Below are positions 1 through 12,646 of a DNA stretch of 64,000 bases, piece by piece; position 1 is the first letter of the stretch; the number at the start of each line of letters is the position of its first letter. A program made the translations under genes and the position numbers. Origin of the DNA: Apus apus (lineage: Eukaryota; Chordata; Aves; Apodiformes; Apodidae); NCBI RefSeq assembly GCF_020740795.1, contig NC_067295.1:930501-994500 (forward strand), read 5' to 3'. The notes below the pieces were generated by a model. It did not search any database and was not told where the DNA came from. It saw nothing but the letters and a program-made list of their open reading frames with translations.

Positions 1-3000
1 CAGTGTATTAGGCTAAAATCCACATAAAAGATAAGCCTCTTGGGCCAAACTCGAGCCAGGTGAGGTGGAAAGGAACTTTGTCATCTGAAGTGTTGTCATC
101 ATCTCTTGGGCAATACAGATGCAGAGTCTCTGGAGCAACAGCCAGGCCACATCTACAGAGGTTTGCTCTCCTTTTGTCGTGGCAATGCTCAGCATCACCT
201 TTGCAAGCCAACAACACAGGCAGAAACAAAAAAGTTTCCAGAAGATATTTCAAAGCACCTTATTTTCAGCGAGCAGCAGAGCTGAGATTCAGAGAATGTG
301 CTGCAGAGCTTCCTACCCTGGAAACATCTCCTGAGTATTCAGGTCAATAGAGAAACTGCTGTTAGAGGGGAAAAAAATCCTTTTAGGTATATAATAAGGG
401 AGAATTTAATTCTGCTCCAAGGTTGAGAGGAGCCAGTCATTTGTCACACAGTATTTGATGACAGTACTTGTCCACAACCCAGACAAGCATTTGCTTCCCT
501 TGGAGCAGAGAACAGCGAACAAAGGAATTCAAACTCCAAACTGCTTGGCACCGAGACACATATTCATACATTTTCAGAAAAGGATGGAATTTGAACTATA
601 GCTTGAAGTTATTTTAGAAATATCCTCTACGAGGGTTTAGTGCTCAACCAAAATGCAAATCACCATCATGGTTTCCTAAGCAAATGAGCTATTGTTACTT
701 TTTTTCCAGTCCAGCAGCATCCAGCTCTGAAGATCTAATAGCAGCCCTACTGAGCAGCTGCTAATTAAAGCCTTTCCTCCTGCCAAACCCCCAGATTCAG
801 AGTCTCTAAATGACCCAGTAAGTGAGACTTTTTCCACCTCAGGAGCCCTAGGAGACTCGAGGTCAGCAGCTCTGCTCTCACCAGTGCTGAGGCTGCACAT
901 CTTCTGTGCCCTTCCCACTGACGGTGCTGAGGTCGGAGGGGACCCGGACCGAGACCCGGCTCCTCTCCCTGCTGTTCCCACCTGCCTGGTGCAGGATCAG
1001 GGGTTCAAAGACATCTCTCCAACCAGCACCACTACTCCAGACACCCCCTCCAAGCTGACTGGCATCCTTCAGCCACCCTGCACATGCTGGAATGGAGCAG
1101 CTCCAGGCGCCTGGAGAGACCTGGAGGACAAAGAGAAGGCCCAGGAGACTCGAGGGCAAAGCAAGAGCTTCACTGTCTCAGGACAAGTTCTCCACCAGCC
1201 AGCTTCTCCAACTGGGAGGAGATGGCATCAAGGAGATGACACGATGGTAGAAGGCTTCTGGGACAGAGATGTGCCAGTGTTCAAAAAACACAGCTGGCAG
1301 GATGAGCTGCCAGGCCACGAGCACCTAGATACAGATATCCAAGGCAGGGAAAACCCTCAGAAGCAAACTTCAAAATCAGCTTCTCTGCTGCCATGAAGGT
1401 CACTTTGTTTTACCCAGGAGAATAACTCGCTGCTGTTACAGACCTACAATCCTCATTTCCAGAAGACTCTGGCCCTGAGGCACCTCTCCATCAAAGGGAA
1501 ATGCATAAGACAAATTTGGAAGTTAATGGACTGAGCTATTGGAGACAGTCCTTAGACACATGATCGCACAAATGTGGATTAGTTCAGCTTTACAGCCACT
1601 CCTGGGCAGCAAGCTGAAAGCAGCAGAATCTCTGGGGGTTGGCTGGAGGTAGGACAGGCAATAGGGGGTCCTGCTCAGCCTTCTCACCCCTCACATGCAA
1701 GGATGTTCCCTCTTGCCCCCTCCAACACCTCCAGAAACTCCACCCGCTGACAATTACAGCAATGGTGTGAAAGGACACTTTGCTCTGATCAGTCCCCCCC
1801 AAAAGAGTTATTCCAGCAACCTCTTCAGAAACCAAGCAAACACGGAGAATTTTAGTCTCTCTCTTAAAGGCTGTTTTCCCAAAGCAGCCCTTAACGCAAC
1901 AAAAACCAAACCCTGTGACAAAACTCATCTCCATCATGACACATGGCAAAGGTTGCTCCACAGAAAAAAAAAAATGGTGTCAAGCTCTGGAGAGTCTATA
2001 AATAACCATTTGGGGGATTATTTCAAGCTGTGCATAAATCTGCCATCAGCACAGGAAAGGTGACAAGGCATTGACTGATCCCCAGGGATGGTGGCTGCAG
2101 GGAGAGACAGGGACCACGTTGCTGCCCCAGCTGCACCTTCTGCTGCTGGGAGGAAGGGGCATCTGTCCCTGAGCACGGGGACACAGTCACACTGTTTTCA
2201 TTGCTTTGGCAATCTTTCACCTTTTGGCTACTCCAGGTGAATGGCAGGTTAGGGAGTATTTCCAAGTATTTTTTCCTGAAGCACAAGTGTTTAGTGTAAT
2301 GAATGCAAAGAAAGAAAAAAAACCCTAAACATCAATTACTCAGCCTCTCGGGGTAGGCACAATATTAACGATCTTGACAAGTCCCATCATTTTGCTTACA
2401 AGGCAAGTGTTACCAGTCCCTGCCAAGTAAAACGTGGCGATGCAGGGATCTCTGAGTCAGCCTCTCCCCAAACCATTGCACTGATAAAGGCACCAGATCT
2501 GGAGACACAGTAAATAATGAGTTTGCACTGCGTCAGGAGCTAATCCACTCCGTGATGCAAATTATATTCATGGCCCTCCTCCCCCTCACTCCAGCTTCTT
2601 ACTGATATTATAAAACAATCTTTGTCCTGACTCCTGACTTCATAGCTATGTCAGAGCACAGTTGCATTAAAGCCATTCAGGAGAGCCAAGGCAACTTTCC
2701 CTCCTCTTCACCAACCTCACTCTCTCATTCTTCTGCTATAATGGGAAAACATGAAAATGCATTTGTTCATGTGCTGAGTGTCAACTATTAAATGTGCTTG
2801 CTGTTCAGCCCATCAGAATAAAAGTATTTAGCTGTTCCCTCCAAAGGTGAAGCTATTACTGTTGCATCATTTCACATGGCAACAGAAGATGGGGAGGATC
2901 CACCAGCATGATCAGCTCAAATGCACCAGCGTCACAGCATGAGGAAGAGGAGGAGCAACTGAAGGTTGAGATTTAGGCATTAGAATTTTTTTTAGCATCC

Positions 3001-6000
3001 CTGCTGCTGACTCAATACCAAATGTAGGAAGATCAGACCAGAACGATGGGAGACTGAGGTTTCTGAACGTGACCCCCAGCCGAGAGCGGAGGCAGAGCCA
3101 CCCTGACCAGCCACTGTCACCACGGCCCCCAAAGCACATGCACTCCCTGCCTGAGCCCAGCTGCTCCCAAGACTTCCCTGCAGAGCCACTAATAATTCCC
3201 CCAATTGCCCAACCACCCCAAAAACCATTCACCTGTTTTCTCCCTCTTGGAGCTGGAAAGATTCTCTTGCTCAGAAGACGCTCTGAGCAGTCAGCACTCC
3301 TCCTCAAGAGGAGGAAAGCTCACTGTAGACTGATTCTCTGGCAAAACACAGATTTAAGTGGATGCAAAAGAGCCAATTAAGGGGAGTTGCACTGCAGTGA
3401 GGTTCCTGTTAGCATGTCCAGCAACTTGTATGCATGGGAGCCTATTAATACCATGTCTTTTGGCAGGCACTGCCTGTCCAGCTAGGATTAGCAGTGAGTA
3501 TATTCTGCTTGTCATATTTAAACAAGATGAATAAATCTGGCACAAAAGCAAGACCTAATATGGAAGCAAATTATTCAAACCAAGATGTAACTCAACTGCA
3601 TTAGATCCTCAGCAACCAATGCACATCAGCTGGGGCAGCAGGATTTGTGCTCCTGTGCTCCAGCAGTGAAATTCTGAAAACAAGAGGCTCATGAGGCTAC
3701 AGGTGTTCACCCCCAGCACTTGCTGATTCAAGTCACATGCTACAACTGTTTGTTTTTCTCACCTGATGGGAAGAGTAGGACAGCTCAAGACAGCTGAGAA
3801 GTCAGCCCAGATCCCTCAAAAGCAAACATCTTGAGTGGAGCTGCAGTCATACCTCAGGTCAACTAGGAGTGCTGGCCAGCCAACAGCCAGCTCCTGGCTG
3901 CAGCCGGGAGCATCCCCTGGGCAGACACTGCTCAGACAGCTCAGGTGTGCTGGGGAAACAGAGAGGGGAGGATCCACATCTTCATCTGAACAGCTCTGAC
4001 CTGCACCCAAGCACAGAGCAACAGTGGCCACGGCCCAGGTCTGCCCAGCTTTGGGCAGCTTTCAGAACAAGAGGTGCTCAATAAGCCAGAGAAAGGAATT
4101 GGCTTCCAGTAACTTCTTCACAGGAAGAGGAGAACGAGTCCTGTTCCAGTTCACACGGGTGTTCAAGGGCAGAGGGCACAGCTGCAGGGAACTGTCCTAA
4201 GGCCACCTCTGCACTGGGGACCAGTGTGTGGCCAGCACAGCTGGGCTGAACCACAGCAGCAGCTCTGCTTGCCAGGGCCACTGCCAGAGTGGAGCTGTCA
4301 CAGCTCCTGAGGTGCCTTTCCCTTCACAGGGAACCAGGATCAGCTGTCAGAGGCAAGGGCTGACTTACTGCATGAAGTGGGACCCTTGAGGACTTGTCAG
4401 GCTTCTTCCCATATCAACGAACAGTTAAATAATCCTGAACTTGGGAAAAAAAAAAAAAAAAAGGACTGCTGCTTGCAAGTTACTGTTTTAATTATACAGA
4501 ACTCAGGTGGCCTGCTCACAAGGAGAGTATTTTTATTTTTTCTAATTTTTTCCAGTGGAGTCTGGTCTAAGAACAGGACTGATAAATCACTTGCAGCCTA
4601 TTTTGAGATGATCAGGACAGAGAGCACAGTGGTGCTAACAGAGAACAGCCATGGCCATGCCCTTCTCCTGGAGGCACAGCCCCACCAGCACCGCACAGCA
4701 CCATGTATTCCCCCAGTGCTGCACAGCACCCTGCACCCCCAAGGTTTCTGCTCACCCCCCTTCTCACCAGCTACACACACCTATTTCTGCTCGTGGCAGC
4801 CGGGAACGCTGCCTTCCCAGCAGGAGCTCCAGCCAGCACTGCGACTGCTGGGAATTGCTTCTGCTTAACAGGAAGCATTCAGCTGCTCCTGAGCACCACA
4901 CAACTGGAGCTTTCTTCTCATCTCCTCCACCCCTCCTGTGGCTTTTGTGGAAAAACTGACTTCTTGGTGATGGCTGCTCCAGGCTGGCAGGACAGGGCCA
5001 GCTGAGGCCACATCTGTCCCAGTGAGAGCTCTTTCTGCACTGGATCAATAGCCCTTGTGCTTGGGAAACACACCCTAAAAAAGCTCTGGAGAGGTTTTCA
5101 CCTTCATCCATCGAGTCCCTGTCTGGAGGACTACAGCGTTTACTGCATCCACTTTACATCTCTGCCAGCACCACCACCTCTCCTGGCCAAGGCACAGCGG
5201 TCACCGACACTGACCCAGCTCTGGCTGCATCGTGGCACCAGCTCAGAGCAAGGAGGCAGCAGCTCAGAGCTGTCCTTCCCTGGAGGAAGGGAAACTCCAG
5301 GGACAGCCCTCGTTTCCAGACACCCTCACCCCAGATCTCTGTTTAGGCACAAGGTCCCAGCACAGTTCCTCACTCCAGGGAGTCCTCGCAGGGCTCCTGC
5401 TCCAAGCAGGGCCGTGGCTCTGGCTCCAGTAAGAATTTCTGCTAAAACTCGAGGCACGGGGCAGTGCCAGCCCATGGGATGAACAAGCCCTCTGCAGCAC
5501 TGGTTTCCTATAGCATCATTTGACAAGGCCAGAGGGTCTGTGGAGCACCATGGACTCTCTTCTCCCCTTACCCAGCTCTCCAGGACCGTGAACAAACCCT
5601 TGCCAGCACAGCAAATTGTGTTTGTGCCAGCAACACACAAGGCAGCTCAAGAAGATGGCAATGGGAACCCAAGGCTGCATCCAGGATCCCTGCACCAGGA
5701 CTACTGCTTTTCTGGGTTTGCTCCATTGCCCTTTCCAAAGGGCTTGCTCTCAGCAAGCTGTAGCCCTTGACAATGAAGAGGAATATGCTGGCCAGAAGAC
5801 CCACAGTTACCCTTCTCCTACAGGAAGCTTGTTACTCACCTTTTTTAAATGGCTCTAATTTATGGACTTTCAAAGTAATGATTCATGAAGCCAGAGGAGT
5901 TAATTAAACAGCACTGCAAACACCCTCCACCACTGCTGCCCTCCACACTGCAGCCTTACCACCACATGCACCAAAAGGTGACCAGCCCACAGCTGGACTC

Positions 6001-9000
6001 TGGCAGGTCCAGAGCTCTGTTTGTGTTTATGCACAGCACTAATCCTCTGCACAGCTGGCTTCAGCAGGAAAAATCCACCCAAACACTTCTCAGGGGCCAA
6101 ATCCCATCCCACCCACCATTACCAGCATCCCTTGCCACTACCACATACGTCTGATTCAGACCAGGGGACAGCACTTTAACATTCCCTTTCTGGCTGTACA
6201 CTTCATAACAATGTGTTCCAAGCAGTTCAGCCCTGACTAAAGTATGGGCACAGCTGGAAATCAGTTTCTTAGTCACTGTGACCACGCAACTTATTTGCTG
6301 ATATATCTGAGTGGGGACTGGATGGCATTGACCAGTCTCAAACATTTTTAGATTTCTGCCTTTTCCAACACAGAAGAACGAGGAGCTGTGCTGGCTGGTG
6401 GGGAGGGCAGCAGCACACCAGAAGGGCTTGTGCACCTCCTCAAGCTTGAGTTTCTAGACAAAACCCCACCAGTTAACAGAATTCATGCTGAGCTTTCAGA
6501 GAAGATTCAACTCTACCTCCTGTTCTCCACCAGATATCAAACCCTCAAGGTCTTGCTCTGTTTTGCAGCCCCACCATCTTCTGCTGGCACTGAGACAGGT
6601 GAGCATCCACCCACAAGTGGGAGTGCAAGGACACCCTGCACAGCCTTCCTAGAGCATGTGTGCTGCAGGAGCTTGTAGGATCACACACACGTGAGCTAGC
6701 AGACATGCAGAAATGCCAGCACTGTTTGCGGAGAAGTCTCCTTAGAGACAGCCCAGGCATTAAACTCCTCTGGAAGACTCAATACCTGGAGAATAATCAT
6801 GGCAGAGGCTCATATACCAGGCTGGTTTAAACCCTGCAGTGGTGTCACAGCTGACAGACACCAGGCAGACCCTGCCACCCCCAAGGCACCCAACCCCCCC
6901 GCCCCCAGCTTCCTATTGCCAACACTGGGCAGGGACAGACACCCCAGGAAGGAAACGGACCCCCTCGTTATCAAAGTCTAATATCATTTTAGGATGACTT
7001 CTATCTCAGGAGATAAGAAAAATCTACCGTGCTGCTGCAAAGGGGGAGTGAAAAGAGAAACCACTTCCACTGAGAAACTCAAGTGAAGGGTTCTGGGCTG
7101 TAAGGAGACACTAACGGGGCTGAACATCTCAAGTGATCCCTGCTGAACCCGATCACCACAGACCCCTGCAGATTTCCTTCCAAAACAGATCTCCTTCCCC
7201 AGCCACTCCTCTGAGCCCCAGCTCTCCAGCGCAGGAAGAGCAGCCCCAGGGGAAGCCGCTCAGGATCCCGGCTTTAAAACTGGTCTTGGCAGGAGACTTG
7301 ATCCTTCAACCAAAATGTGCAGGGACACTTCTTCCCATCCTCCCTCTCAGCTCTGCTTCTGTGTGCAGCTCTGCAGAGCCACAGCCCGTCTGTGCAGGAT
7401 CATGGACCAGCCCCACTTCCCTTTGCCATTTCTACCTGCCTCAAGGCTGCCCCATTGGCTGCAGAACCTGGCTCCTGCTGCCTGAGGCTCCACATCTCCA
7501 GCATGGAGAATTGTATTACCACTGCAAGGCGCCCAAAAACCCCTCCAAAATTATGTTTCCAATTTCTGCAGCATTATATAATTAGCATCGTTTGTGCTGC
7601 AAAAGTAATTGCAGTAACATTTTTAATTAGTCTATTTGAACACTAACATTTCTCCAGTGTGCATAATATGTTGACACGAAATTACGGGGTTTGAGGCAAC
7701 TCTGAATGATTGGAGTTTGTTTTGCTTTTGTTTCTCCCTTGCTTAATACACCCAACAAATGCACACACTGGGTGCCTGCATGGAGTTAATGGCGACAAAC
7801 AAAAACCTGTCGCAGCAGCAGGAGCTGCAGTGAAGACCAGAGCAGCTCTGGGTTTCGCTTCCGTCTGGAGGGCAGCAAAGAGGTGGGGGAAGGAAGGGTG
7901 GGTTTTGAAGGCAGATAGCGAGAGAGAAACACTCGCTTGAAAGGTAAGGCCTGGTTGACATTTTCCAGCTGCTTAGTTTTGGTATCAGAGGTTGAATTGT
8001 GAAAACACAGAACGAGAGCACTGGATTTGCAGGGAAGAAAACCTGGAAGAAGGAATTGTATTTGGTATGAAGTTTGGAAAGAGATTAAATCCGAAGACTC
8101 TCTTTGCTTGAGTCATAACCAGGGAGAAGAAGTAAACATTTTCTCCATTAAAGTTACTGTGTGAAATCTAAGCATCCTGTACTAAATTATTCCTTTCTTT
8201 CCCTTTTCCTCTTAAGGCATCAAGGTTCTTCTTTCCAAGATCTTCTCTACTTGCTCTAAACACATGAAAGCAGTAACAGATGCAGGTTATTTATTGCTTC
8301 TCAGTGAGAAGCACGTTACACAGCTCCTCACCTCTGCATGAGCAGCTCTTCCCAAGTTCCCAAGGTGAAAGCCCAGCCCATCCACTGCGATGGGGCAGGT
8401 TAAGCAAACCCAGCTTGGAGAAGTGTTCCCTCACCAAACCTCCCGTGCAGCCAGTACCCTGACCCACAGAGGGACTGAGAGCTGCTTGGACAACAGGAGA
8501 AAGACATCCCAAGGATGGCAAAGAGGGAACACATGCAGAAATGGTGAAGGAAAAGCTGCCAGTTCCCAGAAGCGGCACATTCTGAAAACGAGACCAAGAA
8601 TTTCACTCTCGACAGCTCTCAAACCAGTTCCCTTTCCTTTACCATCCTCAAAGAAACTCCTTAAGTCAGGAGAACCGAAACGAGATGGCAAAGCTGTAAC
8701 TTAGCCACGTGTGGCTCCTCACCAAGACAGCCTGAGGATAACGAGATGCTGCTCTCCCTCCTCATGAATTCCCTGGCAATGGTATCGGACAGATGGATCT
8801 TGAAAGCTGGGAAGGGGAGAACACACGCCCCCCCCTCTGTTATTGATGAGTTCCCACGAGAGCCAGCATACCTTCCAGCTACAGAAGATCGTTATAACAG
8901 GGTCAGCAAGCCCCCCTGTACTGCCCCGCAGCCAGCACAAACAGAGCTGTCCCTGGAAGAGCTCGTCTTCCTGGCAGCTCCAGGCATATCCACAGCACTC

Positions 9001-11973
9001 CTGTCTCCCAACACCCACAACGTATTGATGGTTTTCTTTAACCTGCAAAAACCGGCCCCGGGGCTGCCTGCACAGCCCCCCTGCTGCCGGGCAGGGATGC
9101 TTCTGGCTCTGAAGAGAGTCGTTAGCCCAGGAAGTCTGAAGATGTACACAAGGGTAAAAAGGAGATTGTATACGAGGATAAGAAGCAGATTAGCAAGCAA
9201 TTAAGCGGCATTTGTGGTATCCATTAGTATTTCAAGATACAAAGAGCAGTTTCTGCTAACTTCCTGCCAAAAGTCACAAGTAATGAGCTAATTAACAATC
9301 TAATTATTGCAAATGCCCTAGAAAGAAATCAGGGCACAGGTGAAAACCTACTTAAAGCAAGCACAGTGGGAAACAGCTCAGAAAGAGACCAGCATGAGCC
9401 TTAGCTACAATTCCACCCATCCTCAGTGAACAACAGGATAAAGTAGTTGGGGAAGTTGTTAAAGTTGAATTAAAGCTGCATTCAGTAAAGGGAGAGGAAA
9501 ATACTACAATCAAAGCTTACTGCACAAGCCCCGTAGGGCTGAGGAAGAAAAAAACCCACACACTAAACAGAAGCTACCCCTGAGGTTTTTTGCTTCCATT
9601 TAAACACGACTCATTTCCAGAGTTCCATGGTGCTGCAGCACAAGGTGGGGGGCACAGAGCCACAGCCTCCAGCTTCCTGCCACAGGAGCAGGACCCAGCA
9701 CAGCCACAGCTCCAGCACAACAGCCTGACCAGCACCAGGGGCAGGTGCAGGGTGTGGTGCCAGCCCCGGCCCCCTGGGACCCCAGGCGAGCTGTGATTTC
9801 AAAGCAGGTGACAGGTGGTAGCAACTTGTAGCTTGTGCTTGACTTTCCAGCCTGGCACCTTTCTGCGGGAGTCCCAATGTGCCTTCTCTCGCGGGGCACA
9901 GAGGGCAGGACGCTCTGGCTGCCACGGGGATCACACCCTGGGCTGCCCCACTAACGGGACCAGTTTCACCAGGGACCTTGGAACCTCGCAGAAGGGGATG
10001 TATGCAAAAACCCACAGAATATCACTGAGTTTAGGAAGGTATTTTGGGTGAAGATTGGTCTGCTGCACATACTGCAGCCTGCAAGATTCCCTATGACAAC
10101 ACAGCAATGCGGTCCTCCGTCTGTAATACCAGAATAACCTGGAAAGTGGTTTCTTAAGGGATGTTACAGACCTTTGGAGCTGTCACCAAGCACAGAGACC
10201 TACTGGCAACCCCAGTGGTGTCACTGCAGCCCCCCAGAGGCTTCTGCTCTAAGAATCACAGGGCAGGTCTACACTTCTTAACATCTATTAGTTGACCAAG
10301 GCTCTCCCCATTCAGAGACCAATCACTAGGAATTAGCAAGTCTGATAACACCTGCAGATGCCGTTTACTGACCTCACGCTGAAGACTAATTCAGCACTGG
10401 TGAAATCATTTAAGGATAAATCTTGAAGCAAGTGGAGAATTATAGGTTTGGGCAATAGTTCCTAACAGCTGCAAGAGAGACTTGAAAGAGCTGAAATTAT
10501 CCAATACTGAGTGCTACAGGTAGGAGCTGAGCAACACACTAGAAATGATACAGGGAGGAAGAAAAACCATGCCCTGCCAGCAGATGATCCCTGCTAGCCT
10601 TTTCCAGCACACTTCAAACTCCAGGGGCATCGTGTTTGCACAACCAGGCCTGGCATGGTGCTGCCTGCACCATAAAGAAATGTGGAGAATTAACAGCTGG
10701 GTAAAGCTGGGGAGCCTGACAGCAGGGGACAGAAGCTGCACAAAACTCCTCTGAGTAATGTCACTTAACTGCCCATGTGTGAAACCTCAGGTACCAGGGG
10801 AAGCTGTGACCTTGAGTAACACCACTAGGACACCTTTTACTCTCCACAGCTGCTTTCCTCTGCTTGTCGACACCAGGCCAGGCCCTCAGGCGGGGGGTTG
10901 GGAGGCGGCAGGGGGACGCTTTTTGTATTTTAAGGTTATACTCCCAAGGCATATGTTGAGGATGAGTAGCAACACCATTCAGATGGGTTTAGATTGCTTT
11001 AGATTGCTAGACTTACACCGTTGGTAGCGTGGCTGCAGAGATGCTCCAGAGGGCAGCCAGGACAAAGCCCTCCTGCCGGCAGCCCCCCCAGGGCCGGACC
11101 CAGCGCCGCAGCTCCGGGTCTGATTCTGTGCTCACCGTAACCCCGGGGGCTGCCTTCTGCTTCAGGCACAAATCGAGACTGAAAGACGAGCTGGTTTCGA
11201 GACATTAGAGCTACACATCGGTTTCATTTTCATGCAAAATACCTCAACTTGGGATTCCACCTGCCAAAATAAAACTTTGCCTCAAATATTCACAAGAGCA
11301 AAATTCCACTGCCAGCAGCTGCAAGCACCGACCCGGTTTGAATCGCAAGCCCAGAGCTGAACGGCGGGCAGGAGCGACCCACAGCAGCGCCACAGGACGA
11401 GCCGGGCTGCCCGCGAGCGTGTGCGACCTGAGCTGGGCGAGCGAGAGAGCACCAAGCAACCCGAGAATTCACCCTCATTTCCTGAGGGGACATCAGAAAT
11501 CCCTGAAGAGCCCCTCCAGAACCCCAGCATTACCCGAACAAAGAATCCTGGCTGTAGGAGCCCAGAAGCTACAGCATTTATTTTGCTCTAAAGCCTCATT
11601 ATTCCTCAGCACCACAACCGAGCCCTTCAGGTCCCCCCAGCCCGCACGGCTGCGGCGCCGGACCCAGGCAGCGCGCAGCGTTCCCGCTCCAGCACGTTCC
11701 CATGTTAGGCACGTTAAAAACAATAAACTTCCCTCTGCCTTTTTCGGGGAGGATTTATCTCGGGTACCGAAACCCGACCGGCTTAAAAGCACCGGCCAGT
11801 TGCTGGTCTGATTAAGGAAAAAAAAAAATGACTAAGCTGCTTCAGCGGGTTGGGCACGGCGGCTCCCGGGGGGCTGCTGCCCGCCTGCCCCCGCAGGGCT
11901 GCTTCCGGGGCCGGTCCCGGGGATGGGCACGGTGCCCGCTTCCCCCCCGAGCCCCCCGCGGCGCAACACTCAC
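1..11973 (-). other. PRKCB: PRKCB intron 2 (5' portion), non-coding
   Basis: Everything left of the exon 2 donor looks intronic. I searched the minus strand for the next PRKCB exon (remainder of C1A, with a VHKRCHEFV-like motif) and found nothing resembling it. No other recognisable protein appears on either strand; the open frames are short and lack similarity or codon structure. A 17-base A run sits at 4446-4462. AT-rich islands dense in TAAT words at about 7549-7690 and 9185-9320 stand out from the surrounding sequence. A very long intron 2 is typical of this gene in vertebrates. Confidence 0.7.
4446..4462. repeat. Poly(A) tract in PRKCB intron 2
   Basis: Uninterrupted run of 17 A on the plus strand. 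Simple repeat; no target-site duplication or element body was recognised next to it. Confidence 0.9.
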
Positions 11974-12449
<476 letters not shown>

Positions 12450-12628
12450 CTATAGCCGGGGCTCGGCGGCGCGCGGCACCGCTGGCTGCAGCTGGCGGGA
12501 GGAACGGACACACACCCGGCCCCGCCCCGCCCCCTCATCTGCATATACAGACCCTCCCCGCCCCCTCGTCTGCATACCAAGCTCCACCCTCCCCACCGCT
12601 CCCTGCAGGATAACCCCGCCCCCTTGTT

Positions 12629-12646
12629 TTGCATGCTAATTTGCAT
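12629..12646. promoter_or_regulatory. Octamer (POU factor) site cluster upstream of PRKCB
   Basis: The segment TTGCATGCTAATTTGCAT holds a perfect octamer ATTTGCAT at 12639-12646 and overlapping octamer-like words (TTTGCATG; ATGCTAAT, the reverse of ATTAGCAT). It lies about 280 bp upstream of the PRKCB ATG. An octamer is a known element of the human PRKCB basal promoter, and the kinase is strongly expressed in B cells and brain, where OCT factors act. Occupancy is inferred. Confidence 0.6.

Noticed and set aside
7603-7618. GCAAAAGTAATTGCAG, resembling the primate miR-548/MADE1 hairpin sequence
   Set aside because: That family is primate-specific, and no terminal inverted repeat or hairpin partner is visible here.
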